Source: Puniceicoccales bacterium
Lineage (GTDB): Bacteria; Verrucomicrobiota; Verrucomicrobiia; Opitutales; LL51
Assembly (NCBI GenBank): GCA_031255715.1
Contig: JAIRRZ010000031.1
Coordinates: 1-39,782 of the forward strand
Reading direction: 5' to 3'
DNA: 39,782 nt
The first letter of the stretch is position 1. Each line of letters opens with the position of its first letter. Positions 24,001 through 26,381 of this stretch are shown here, one piece after another. The notes below the pieces were generated by a model. That model was given only the letters and a program-made list of their open reading frames with translations, ran no database searches and was not told the origin of the DNA. A program made the translations under genes and the position numbers.

Positions 24001-25133
24001 TTGTGGGTCAACTCACCTCTTAGCTGTTCCAGTGTTGTCGCAATACCTATCTTAATAAGATCTATACAGAGATCTTCCGCTGCCATTGAGGCATCGGATC
24101 CCGATTGTATGAATTTCCCATCGATGTCCTTTTGATATAAACTATTTAATATCTTACGAACATTATAGGACTTAATGGCACTAATTTTATCCTGATACAG
24201 CAATAGAGACGTTTTCTGCATAATTTTATTCATTAAATGCTCCAGGACAGTTGATGTGGGTTCTGCAGTTGAATTTTCTTCCTCGTCTGTAATTAAAGTA
24301 ATCTTATCCGATTTTGGGATAATCATCGTTTGTCGATGCAAATAATTCTGTATCATGTGATAATTCACATAGGCAATGATCTTTTCCCAGGATGAAGTAT
24401 CCAAATCGGGCGCAAAAATGATTTCTTTAGGATAGTCTTCAATGGTATCTTTCCAAATGCCGTTTGAAATTTGAAGTGCTCTATGTGTCAACCGTTCATG
24501 CATGGAGACGTCTGCACTTAGTAGCTGCGTATTATTAAGTTGATAGAGTGACCCATTGAAATAGGTATCATGCGATAGAAAGGTATACCACTCGACATTT
24601 TCCTTTGAAAATTCATATATTTTCGGATCGCGCCAGGTATATTTTTCATCGGTGGGCTTGGGATTTTCCGGTTTGGGTGTTTTGAGGGATAAATCGGAAT
24701 AGCCGGGACCATCGTCTGATGTTAATGATTTGTCGACGGGATGTAAAACGTAGTTTGGTAAAGCACCAATTGTGCTTGAGAAGTTCGTATCAAGTGCATT
24801 TTTTCTCGGTCCAGGTACCCCATCCAAAATGGGTTGTTGGAATGTCGGAAACAAATCATTAACGATTGCCGCCGTTACTTTAGGTGGTGCAAATGTGGGT
24901 GGCTCCGAAAGTCCAAGAGAGTAAGCCGTGGGAACTTTACCAGGATTGTCGACAAAGTCCGGCTTTCTCATAGGAGCATTTTCCCCTTCTGGAACTATCA
25001 TTTGCACCTCATAAAAGGCAATATCCTTATTCGGATTAAAAGGATTATTGCTCGGAGTATTTGGACTTGTCATGTCTGGAGCAAGAGCTCCCAATGTTCC
25101 TTCGGCATATATTTTTGGATCAATTTTTATCAT
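1..25133 (-). CDS. Giant repetitive protein, at least 8377 residues, C-terminus outside window
   Basis: The frame starts with ATG at 25133-25131 behind a good AGGAG site and shows no stop through base 3, so it covers at least 8377 codons and is incomplete at its C-terminus. I do not recognise a family. The N-terminus (MIKIDPKIYAEGTLG, then Pro/Asn/Ser-rich) has no hydrophobic signal peptide. Residues about 100-2800 are mostly charged helix. Residues about 2800-4200 hold roughly 20 helical repeats, with an Ala-Leu-Gln heptad array at about 2930-3069. Residues about 4200-5340 are helical. Residues about 5345-6620 are beta/aromatic, with repeated Gly-x-Tyr/Phe-Tyr motifs. A Gly/Trp/Tyr-rich, apparently globular island lies at about 7235-7380. 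The gene sits 29 bases behind a type III secretion cluster on the same strand. By inference it is a secreted effector, a surface protein or a structural component of that system. The reading frame is certain; the function is not known. Confidence 0.93.
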   Translation of the reverse strand, partial: MIKIDPKIYAEGTLGALAPDMTSPNTPSNNPFNPNKDIAFYEVQMIVPEGENAPMRKPDFVDNPGKVPTAYSLGLSEPPTFAPPKVTAAIVNDLFPTFQQPILDGVPGPRKNALDTNFSSTIGALPNYVLHPVDKSLTSDDGPGYSDLSLKTPKPENPKPTDEKYTWRDPKIYEFSKENVEWYTFLSHDTYFNGSLYQLNNTQLLSADVSMHERLTHRALQISNGIWKDTIEDYPKEIIFAPDLDTSSWEKIIAYVNYHMIQNYLHRQTMIIPKSDKITLITDEEENSTAEPTSTVLEHLMNKIMQKTSLLLYQDKISAIKSYNVRKILNSLYQKDIDGKFIQSGSDASMAAEDLCIDLIKIGIATTLEQLRGELTHNLSDSVIKDKISQTIGDYIEGQTNSIPLLNFHATQTVANFFEKVAEEFISQNIFEIEEKEEILTQAKMEIRSLFLSLVSDLVLSEVRKYKLQSQISAINKLLSSTETVTFQTGEIISIEDLKEPLKYIESRLILLKNENHIPEQLTVNDIIDGNPSKASDEVFLHLTEYLNGEVFNIKQFVDSEVRETITQTVHSVINSELTDKKIRTAIKTVKRNENEGSARSLTLSECEDVRYALSKEHIAELEASIVDRVLSVTTTEENGSLTISIADGKTTELPIKSWIKDGVEAFLKGEGTVKKEEDAEKYAFFEDRELQDDIRQVLYGTLKLDDSYDEDDSPLVQRIAAQISEETLVLAYKARTEAQLNKLQSIIMEPITETYNDITISAQKKEMECLLEYVYAKILKDNYTPIIYNDFVKYAKSLNSWFDKTSTTNACQLLIQKIDELRKQYGIYYEVIQQFPHHGKVCLTSIPNSYSRYPELVNEYELFMSSFTNEETALNIANVLADYHTIYDTYGKPCYTQRGKYNISDYSIELSKIVEKYADLRQGDDIFAEAVFKAIQDEQIALKRELEAIELFEEYDITKKFRQELREHMTGSVIAGWRTDAIKRESLINTIYSIAVDHGIMRINSDRTYSSGRILNALTVEGEKEYNEYAGSYLYVSGILESIKTYNIDQDISVLVSQILDTIETYKGADLYQNEELLSQLKYLLTSTENIPYTNRTSLFSTLTKYISSENIDFSLITLFASVYPTIKNTIHVPAGIKSIVQNIATNASNDIKNQMSICITEVTKLRSAFSTFLTTTQPSSTDPSRYNNLSSSLNALQEAELTINTENDYAYMVNQFVKAYNAIAVRVKDLNFRQQFDGVINQEKFDSIKGKLDVIRIEIKKIDEEITEVTEVTKKPMKDINQACLQKAIQDLQTFINHAEVILLLDLMESQYPTWYTGNRSALISKLNDYVDISQSSNPEIETILRPLIRSINNNNTNTMLDYFDNDTLPLKGYPNLNKVLLNWHIDSSRQIFTDLNYNINRKFTEYDEKLSQLNRAFFDLTATPNFGKMDDEINKLEKIPLLTGSIGTQKNPDGVDLTNLHVYIANQVVGAYNDIIEFLQNESGEIRAFLNEITTNSTNPESVLDKFEEMQKALVVFVENFRSVRLASVTEGPHDKITIPAMEAMQTTELLNGVLNIVQQNQKSFFSNVLATIYPNWNSDFEQLKVLRNKLKEYITRPDETRVFTISQSDYLNLVEAIDVNAHFNAFDASTDPDVPKDPNISHVKQEIDIITNEKPGNIVLGNEIDENNSKISDVEGVYRKFEDFQELYKAINHIVTGDSSQMAKFSAVDDIVGLVRDEKPNNDNEYDRFRWLNRQFTAAYNRIVNRTTAIDTDILDALKTPVISDLIEDPSGIFTNLAAITTKSPDLDLKNSIEMLKTFVESGMVEAQTIIFNGFTFNLEKFQESDIQTASYMAKSETQSVRLEKDDVQSLYNLAVAEDEYFSNNTNNTNFTTLTNFVIALADVMDKNATINNFFQFTGPCAQIMEVIKKETTGNTYTETSNLDHAVQILRDFINDDYKDVVIINNDPEAKDIGEVDINAIDMKKTQSININGTEFFLEKFQNSFTSTEFYVAESEAKRVRLEKDDIQNLHDFVEKEITYLRSAASIKSGSMSLVNYVNILFDLSNDKENDAIKRDLISSFTNPTTGLYAQIKEIIGEDSGTNGLIPIVELFTSLINDYTGEETIGVPWNDDLPKNNKVTLNGSEFYIQKFKDILSGTKFYLIQEGSHKIYLTESDFDKLSTLVQAQLELYQILSNNIALNIADRVGDYEGSVDSVIHEQSSFTYSTSEFLKTYIIDRTKSIITPEFLDQVNNLVKKKDLTLIEMYNASYSFKNLAIVNATKESVKKLLGPLSLAEFTETAVFADRATGIDEEDKKQFALSDFFDTLESLVPETVNDAQVKTQAAMDYIDSELVNIYNNYSDQVGLIDWRLSNLADATWHTDSATTQPDDVDQTLSGLNQTLSGLINQLFEGITKLKDNLESEQGVEITFMNDEEETGGFTVRAAFNSEQEEYAKQETNVLFSQLMANLRYRIANALKNPDLNSLSEYSEDQLEKFEQLLCSIQLNIEENQLNIEGNIIGPKIFADTDPFIGGIEKLKQYGTKAFSASTFFASSTNFNYENWAQSDDPAREDLMQGIINSYINTLIRNKGLNGLWECEVGGEGHSLTDIIETDLDSCAFEEPENMQAFQYLFLQKLEEKQQEIQQEIPDFSDDNVEQLRKLLENFDENTILKNDSPDAEKNGLLYTVTADGTPSPTELSNILGHSGNLVDKVLNKLLIDYPNASAFTHDVTDLYSIARIDTDYARTKLQYTLDSIAHNQVIDDYQSKKQGFDAALKELEESIAEHGVNGSPEQEELFTNLQVQYDNLLNIITEAGPIAISNAQFATLDGGQRAIITAALEPELNEDELKFSISQQKLLSLSEKNITDIKNALRNAISESLTITAEQLKEFNLTETQIAAIKTILDDKTILADKQLRKILDEPQETLEKNLQETLVKLTKLSTELMALEGTETDSTKALQAALLALQAALQGAETDLPEALQTALHALQTALEGTETDLPEALQTALQALQAALEDEDSTDLQALQAALLALQAALQDEDSTDLQALLHALQAAFEALQTALEGTETDLPEALQTALQELQTALQDEEEEGIQQQIEGIQYINALKEKLWETYDGKLSEFDIDQLYLLHLKNLLDESPDETSSNPGKVGELKDQVTQAKSILEIKETEPLAISDGQHNVLNLQKDQIEALQNTLEAMSEAAATQPIRITEAQLMKYCTEAGLEDWILSQGYSNYYGYHYVEITAEQRKILSLDWNIISVLKNILQANPPTSYTIEDSTYIIDESTLERILSSKQITALKNVLENSSGSPVKISEKQAKTIGKLEENQFLALQAALKEIKSRTITDAQLGEKLEEKLGEQLETQIQNLKSALGVNPSTPISLNSSQRKILQLDFGIIKELNTILDQQPYIITNAKLESLFPEDTQESKEAKINELKDVLGFEIDEDQITIFEDHARIIKWIADLSSDSNNSHLPELRAALEAALEEEKTKPQTISDAQFAAAGVSKNETIQSIRNALGVKDDGSLSIDKEQCKILNLDIKNIEKLKEQIVAIQTTLEKETTKPLVFSEGQNRILNLNVEQIKTVINALKSTITEWKNEINLPFEFSAEQRKILILDDDQFNQRKTALDIRAATEAAEKAAEKAAKQLIITDAELKEKFSDANAITQLKTELKSSVIISEDQWKILDYYNSNSTQGASLHAIVQEKQEKKDNAPFIITDAELEPLLTGVVAPDNKEAKINELKDETKLGSSVIISEDQRKVLNYCKNNPEKSSIFYSIVKEKGAPLYTFDAADFETVDRLDETAINTLKDLFGNQMVENQWQILEYYYTNSKSATDLQRIVKEKKAKGAPLIITDADLKEKFFDEDAITKLKTTLGSSVIISEDQWKILDYYKSNSTQGVRLHAIVQEKKDNDAPFIITDADLKSLPGVETTLGSSVIISEDQRKVLNLTPQLIEKLAAIAASQSPTTDVQRSELTVAQIEELKEVLGVKEQGNKIKISSEQWQVIKLDNNIIEVLRTISKNTVAKILANLSSSISDEDKVLNLIPAQVAVLKNILAETLTIKDQYDIENIGKIFKKETSQLSTVSTEQFQLLSLDKELIKLLRQALNSKPNNNDEEEQLNAIITKEDLAISDADFKTLKTILKSKTPENEIPELLMINKNQRTLLGLEWKTINSEQPGEVTEPLISIEQLEEIGMSWDQISAIKRIFPAGISLTEGQMDQYQKTYNDEKKNKLENQIGKIRDSLRMQILKSLCLVRGNDLNLQTIKDAIKQMVGVNKIFPKMQPHNLLSVIDDFLALSTGILGSDGTIMQAIADAFTNFKDIFSVTPMFSDGESKLKEFVDYKWEDRLNEIEKEMGSKIVTKHCLNIARNIIRQLQALQNHIKQCQQTLSEIFADISSQPNIEQLNTYRNQLNDKLGKFNSTEEISNRSINQSMSNFMPLSVEVEKLLLLKAIQKQWGDDNQHLDKTEKTQLKQFLFNSEEGNGIDIFSQNAAYNVLETVLELLSESDEVKCEALLRKQIQFVDDLIKGEKLDNSLHGIYDTIIPKIRDFYEMKVAQDIIILSGNAFTDALQKLTDAMLKTDPDSTKTFDYLNQIISLLTPSQLSATTMQEQNSVNTLITAYNSIVNFFKSNACWSGSITNTNSNIPTEISNYLRVYENYEQKKANSGYYTSQEITDAQEACIAPKSALENLLKTSDVAAIFEYAFKEIQNKETQATLKSCYLEICFLAYEQLRTEILDRAAQLRNYLATGGSQNIWLLNGQQISEAQAKAHNNYIEYLIESLHRFVTVLYLGIIGAKIDIKNENGLFAPEDIVKLRSMFGHWEQLETSNNLAEIYLQDTEPLKTLLHKIYIQCNNPPGNTIGGDLATTICTQYNEGQQVGDVNLNFIEKSLTDGSKNQFVNVSGIFNKYSSSVDNCILSLKEVFSVISNFDNQFPLNDMQNIKMIADVSLDKFLHEEIQDTAIELISKFKKLAAANTVQDSVNKAIDDLNNAWRTFHQAKNDNLQNLADNVNAAFDTVIDTLDTLSKDASGHIPQSNELFMKMVTDLKTAFIDAQPQYYIAMLSRIYDYKDSSEQQNLLAQYKGKFLPEGQEPKSHIVKPISEIIKSLIFGYGTNETLLNHFANLSSNTLKNNNLLINITTFSNEINDRAIVNFSAFDQVNTEFKTLSKLLWNILNKQNNSPNEISEAILALDSIGEIPEKLLEVQPTGAAATSAIQAYKELKDLYNIIRSALTANGTGSIKEGLEELSSENATASDYKQTKIYAALKSLLDRTASAHDTIKDMFRAFNMGCFMIFLQKKYPDWNNTDNQLQAVQKAYEQITNDIGFGNYFTCGDNANGKENISALFAKIKSYLGDLKIIDSVIYYSNEGKFYKTNEDTGWLYRLQSEKNDYIQFDVDQHVQYINGNGTYFELAENDVAFIQLSPEEHIRILTPHQLYKREDNKFVAISDKNNTSPEWALGENGQYYAISKYPLKYKVYDRGNVKYVNIPREEVIYYKATKRGYAEVPEAELPNMNGRPANDKDYFIYGDEGQYYKADDVYTRYVYKPAETTDANDDNTTPGTYYKVVGENLEAKGNNDSTMYVLENGDVIDGEKGSNTVLYYRSTQNGKKFFGIKLYQWGVDERYVAQDDENLVTPVEFSQFVPANQVANLQNFTQDDDDVFVYSDITKEHRKIGNMHEFYFTRSESNDEKTYRIEFPDRRYVYQSDASDPLFKEYLYVPHPESKYEKAKEGALLGDYIFTNGKFLEISSDIHHMDKTESTIQGDSSDSSNLSNFYIQANDGGYYPLSATKIKTSGGTMSFNGTKFTDDSNNLLKINNWQLYNLEETPFNDLFIEDNNSLIRASISNASELKSFVTPVKNANGTYVLGKNGIYYPFSDKLYADYNLGLDTGIGFIVNGEKGILDLETLDDKIQEYVLYGGKYVLVKKVDTGNIETTDGNLLIKGSNYISPSDDKNIKVSDTDRRYVKLKSVTNTDNLDTDLITSISENNVYVSIKDRNNKTVLKKKIASIALQDSGIIVCPNDNYSVSVKDKNFYKPETVCVEDNTGSLHELKDVRVWTNKDIGDAYDATGQSNIYAIANDGTLVKAPKPSEQYTVLESSTGNYIYLENIYYDKTSDDITLKVCYQNKEASSKMYRALDQNDPNIPIYLEFSETSKITVAPILENETKLRSGLWFKNKIEKQSNSKDFNYKSWYENLQKTEASRKETALKAGAKYYCMEDWQLVVKKNGKLQKFDGDILALRSSNGVYMSPYLVPANLGESEIEYYDASKAIKITDYNSADGSFGIYTLKEQKQSTLATADDTEIFLKGSDNAYSEAKNLKIFIDGTACKFHGFAFSKKGESTNTPITKDDLFNFYEFVHMDDNTPKVDEGRFVKGNDGKFYVTKREDSSQLCVGNTNRLLTGSYTFKASAKDIPYPQHPIYATASNLGDRIMVNNQYIKRDNIVANNSGISGRIQSFFVEAYEKQITVNNLVDLYKLDSSGTIACHQVTERDGSGYFDQAKKMTIDGNAALYGLSNNGNYVRAETTGYFPWNSVKNSPNFIQLRDVFYTKSATENVYSVSSITTGALYVYGTRFDYVGLGEIDNTYGLDRLYYKYEGDFANKQDDQYCTANQVKLKGSDGHYYDQSKTLVKGKQLEYVPVKDLVMMAEGNLPGVTSDIYVKSFKGTVEKIASKIDNTDINTKKLYEKVEEGLTQYLSNINQNLDSFAADVSKYNLNDELRIIALQNNPEYKSDGGSTLAEIFDEYTKRSGISKDNTWVDYYREVRDELVNYRVSSEEQNIFDQRLASINTTLNDYLGNSVTHKEFFGGDLSITVSRLAKLIQDTNSNVYDQCYKQFEEMVDALERLKLSWDWEDAEKRIVSAEMAALKEHLMMIINKLKEITAEKIKIIEAQVEIYGKTAIAEYIYNNYGQIGNEILFYDDEETFEHMENKISIQFARLSDGTHVLHLYDYLNTDIQKEFLLRYNNIVGRVEKCVVNLEGYESDSWDDQALKCNWIAAMGETDAKAWTTDGILFKDVVRHDGFQHLFRYKDEVKNEKVDGYLWKLTKEKLPNDDHMYLYMEQVMKNMEVPIYMAKNSLCFFDAKKINDPGLMELIQQKTPKLGEQPVSAYEPQEMTKVQFRDATGLTEIDLHQYDTITNATEPIVTSLASRASDIPEGWPQTDDDPPKDKEQVQAGNLASYLSDKMLFKSKFSLAALRSEEFMNRPYEAVKAGAVFNLEDAKRDALMQFKKEIDNAFDSSRNQIKNDNPYFLTGTYYNSVYGKIDYLESWIGNTYYNQREPRYLNDSGQLSLYNEFCPSSINGHRFEAGGQAYFTARAWDVFKWIVGNNSHSFSSLSLEEDYGWTIGVDVNNTIGLWVRHDGPGGGDGGYSFNDCTRGSAHNDWHSIQYVSMRGGKGESDIGRDDAPKVLNTSGKIGNASKLAGGGAEHAAHTIAKWCNVAVERFNKLKNGYRAIARAYGQNESGTNTEATGGPSVVECTEALNTVIKLIQEGKWKDVITALESFSVKGLSEESVLPEIEGTPETCDFSAWNGNTYHYSVDDINAALKVMLYLKPETNKFADFISAIEKYETAPSSEREAKAETVEITATELIPVLIQALEHLNPPAEINSPISNGFGPISNGLIKALEDFQNCVTAAKDAANSARYQTQAKRLFAEMNVLESGYKNWRSDPVEHQGMISAVKNLMTKPGSIDQVNPSYYKLIDTNTDGTINFNGNGDNNKEDDRKEDGRNGDDFILNKIYHYVDKYKVNGSLYSIWKNSSSYNATLKSPDDSRITVSQKMIQLQILFSGWTVNPDTHMRLLKECYRLATNVNFDSDRTKTNMTEEAFAKSKKGNWGTLAQPKKFFADLFDKICEYPILQLQLFPSKCIPKATGTTEDITLLPKQIITENNASITKVTALTPIEKPFDFVAPPQDTITTMAWESAKIVLDNLKHTGEDSFETYIKNQSSELENLTNRIGKNGFHKITQILNELKEKIDIFRVRPSSIDQLIALALVKWYNAVVDYAAQYIKINLQEYINGSDHLSSNAWPPVSKAKKENLDDSTEAAPDDNTSWSLVTVENESDTETEAQRTMLKYIRLDENNNVKYILPSSQSGENERIANANTILGQIQILKSDFDNQTTVTAALVDDLTATQQQLENLLQQYNALTEEQKRGYNAMTTRAYIGNFKTLVTEANLGKLDSKEQFTPNAVLPESTKKMYSKLIENLNNLDGALASIVISRNVKIFEDWFIKIEKFHYDWRLNSKSRKELLKQLDLFKNIKFEFQLPSAVANDEELLLKNVEINSADQMENMMTIIKKAVEALNTILTEATVESALNVEELNSIETLRKENGYLKNARIALEQARGEFHSMDDYFTCSNIIENLSVVCQDMHTHAQSIPKDKFDQWKETMSN
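2310..2351 (-). repeat. 21-bp tandem duplication in the giant gene
   Basis: Two adjacent 21-base units (2310-2330 and 2331-2351) begin TCCATTGCTAATGGGAC and differ only near their ends. In the protein they give PISNG repeated at a seven-residue step. The frame is preserved. Confidence 0.85.
5290..9110 (-). repeat. Aromatic Gly-x-Tyr-Tyr repeat region of the giant protein (residues about 5345-6620)
   Basis: About a dozen variants of [DNE]-G-x-[YF]-[YFV] followed by a polar strand recur every 30-150 residues. Examples are EGKFYKTNED, NGTYFELAEND, NGQYYAISKYP, EGQYYKADDVY, PGTYYKVVGEN, DGGYYPLSATK, NGIYYPFSDK, DGKFYVTKRED and DGHYYDQSK. Between them lie short beta-like stretches rich in Tyr, Val and Lys. 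The texture recalls carbohydrate- or cell-wall-binding beta-hairpin repeats of large toxins, but the spacing is looser and I make no family assignment. Confidence 0.6.
13361..14250 (-). repeat. Recently duplicated DNA blocks within the helical-repeat region
   Basis: The + strand string TCGCTAATTATCACGCTGCT occurs near 13369, 13545, 13923 and 14153. Two longer blocks, about 13407-13650 and about 14012-14250, are alignable over most of their length at an offset of about 600 bases, with few substitutions and one small in-frame insertion near 14065. In protein terms the shared parts read SSVIISEDQWKILDYY and PFIITDAELK. This is a recent in-frame segmental duplication inside the giant gene. Confidence 0.75.
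15929..16347 (-). repeat. Ala-Leu-Gln heptad tandem array in the giant gene
   Basis: The coding strand repeats units near GCACTTCAAGCGGCATTG with small variations. Translated, this gives runs such as ALQAALLALQAALQ and ALQTALEGTETDLPEALQ, broken by short acidic spacers (DEDSTD, GTETDLPE). The basic step is 21 bases (seven residues), which is a coiled-coil heptad with Leu and Ala at core positions. It probably forms a long amphipathic helix or coiled coil of about 140 residues. The near-identity of units at DNA level indicates recent expansion. Confidence 0.85.
17636..17673 (-). repeat. Short direct repeat at 21-bp step in the giant gene
   Basis: The 17-mer CTTCAATATTTAATTGA occurs at 17636-17652 and 17657-17673, an offset of 21 bases. 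It encodes QLNIEEN and QLNIEGN. This is the third independent duplication with a seven-residue step in this gene. Confidence 0.85.
17966..18007 (-). repeat. Perfect 21-bp tandem duplication in the giant gene
   Basis: Bases 17966-17986 and 17987-18007 are identical 21-mers starting TTAAACCTGAAAGGG. They encode two copies of a seven-residue unit (QTLSGLN then QTLSGL). The identity implies a very recent event. Confidence 0.9.
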
Positions 25134-25145
25134 TTTTTAACTCCT
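25134..25145 (-). promoter_or_regulatory. Ribosome binding site of the giant gene
   Basis: On the minus strand AGGAG (25145-25141) lies seven bases before the ATG at 25133. It is the clearest Shine-Dalgarno sequence seen in the window, fixes the start of the giant frame, and suggests efficient initiation on a costly protein. Confidence 0.8.
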
Positions 25146-25162
25146 TATTTTAAATTTTAATT

Positions 25163-26368
25163 TTATAAAAATTTTTTTTTCGGTCCTGTTCCTAAACGAC
25201 GAATGGGAACAATTTTCTCCATTTCTCCATAGCTTCCCTCACTGGGATCATTAAAATCTACCACCATTGGCGTTTCCGACAACTGCGATGAAGCGGGATC
25301 AGCAAATGGATTTGGATTATTTTCTCCGTGAAACGGTTCGGCTAGAATGGTGACTTGGGAATTTTGTTTCCGTTGAATTTGCGATTTCAAGGCTGAAATC
25401 ACGATGCCGTGGTGTGGACGTATATTCGACATTTTCTTTAGCGTTACTGTCCTACAGTCTGCCGCAATGGATTCTACAACCTCTGGGGCTACAACCGAAA
25501 TGTTTTCTTCAACTTTTTCTGAATTTTTTACCGTTTTTTCGATGTCAGCAAGAATCTCCTCCGAAGAACGTATTTCATTTTCTTTTTTAGGCGCATCTGC
25601 CAGTACCGGAGATCCCAATGGTTTGTCTTCCTCTACGGTCGTATTCTTTTGGACTATGGATGGCGCACTTGATTCCGTTGTTACCTTTTTCAAAGGATCC
25701 GGATCGGTGAGAATGACCTGTAACTCATCGGCATAGTGATGCGCCGTATGTGCTTCGATTTGCCGTTTTTCCTGTAAATTGGGCAATTCCGATTCCATCT
25801 GTGCCGTAGAATTGCGTTTGGGTAGTGGTGGCAATGACAGTGTTTTTTTCTGTTCAACCATCATTTTTTGCACATCTTCCAGCGCTTCGGATAGTCGCTT
25901 TGAAATAGCGGCCACTTGTTCCTCTGCACTGGTATCGAAAATTTTGTCGAGATGAATCTCTTTGACCTTTTCAGGCTTCATATCATCGGATAACTTTTGG
26001 AGTACCTTTTCCGCATTGATCGATTTTTCGAATGGTAAGGCTTTCCAACCGTCACGCGGTTTACCGATGGTGCGTTCCAGTTCCTCACGTTCGCGAAACA
26101 CATTGAACATAATTTCCTGTTGCCATTCCTGAATGATTGGCATTTGGAAAAGTTCTTCCTGTTTATCTTCGGTTAAACCAAAGCGTGAAAAAAATTGTTC
26201 CGTTTTATCGACAATTCTCTGTACCTGCTCCGTCAATGTGCCCGTTTCCGTTGGCTTTTCCGGTTTCCCTTTCTCTTCCTCGGCATCCAATATGCTGATA
26301 GGAAGTCCCATTTTCTTGGCAAGTTCCTCTGCTTTTAACCGAATTAGTCGTTCATGTAATGTTTTCAT
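25163..26368 (-). CDS. Unrecognised acidic 401-residue protein between sctV and the giant gene
   Basis: I do not recognise this protein. It starts at ATG 26368, 13 bases after the sctV stop, with no strong Shine-Dalgarno site, and ends 29 bases before the giant gene, so it is almost certainly cotranscribed with both. There is no signal peptide or membrane segment. Residues 1-45 are a charged helix (LIRLKAEELAKKMGLP) and a Pro/Lys/Glu linker. Residues about 45-200 look helical with many charges. Residues about 200-330 are Glu/Lys/Pro/Ser-rich and probably disordered. The C-terminus ends in a basic tail (RRLGTGPKKKFL). Position and composition would fit a cytosolic accessory factor, chaperone-like partner or early substrate of the type III system, but no motif shows which. 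Confidence 0.85.
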   Translation of the reverse strand: MKTLHERLIRLKAEELAKKMGLPISILDAEEEKGKPEKPTETGTLTEQVQRIVDKTEQFFSRFGLTEDKQEELFQMPIIQEWQQEIMFNVFREREELERTIGKPRDGWKALPFEKSINAEKVLQKLSDDMKPEKVKEIHLDKIFDTSAEEQVAAISKRLSEALEDVQKMMVEQKKTLSLPPLPKRNSTAQMESELPNLQEKRQIEAHTAHHYADELQVILTDPDPLKKVTTESSAPSIVQKNTTVEEDKPLGSPVLADAPKKENEIRSSEEILADIEKTVKNSEKVEENISVVAPEVVESIAADCRTVTLKKMSNIRPHHGIVISALKSQIQRKQNSQVTILAEPFHGENNPNPFADPASSQLSETPMVVDFNDPSEGSYGEMEKIVPIRRLGTGPKKKFL

Positions 26369-26381
26369 AGTTTTTTATTGA

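Noticed and set aside
1-25130. Many plus-strand and off-frame frames of 60-150 codons inside the giant gene
   Set aside because: They lie antisense or out of frame to one continuous 25-kb frame, and the longer ones mirror its repeats (for example Pro/Phe/Glu runs opposite the Ala-Leu-Gln array).
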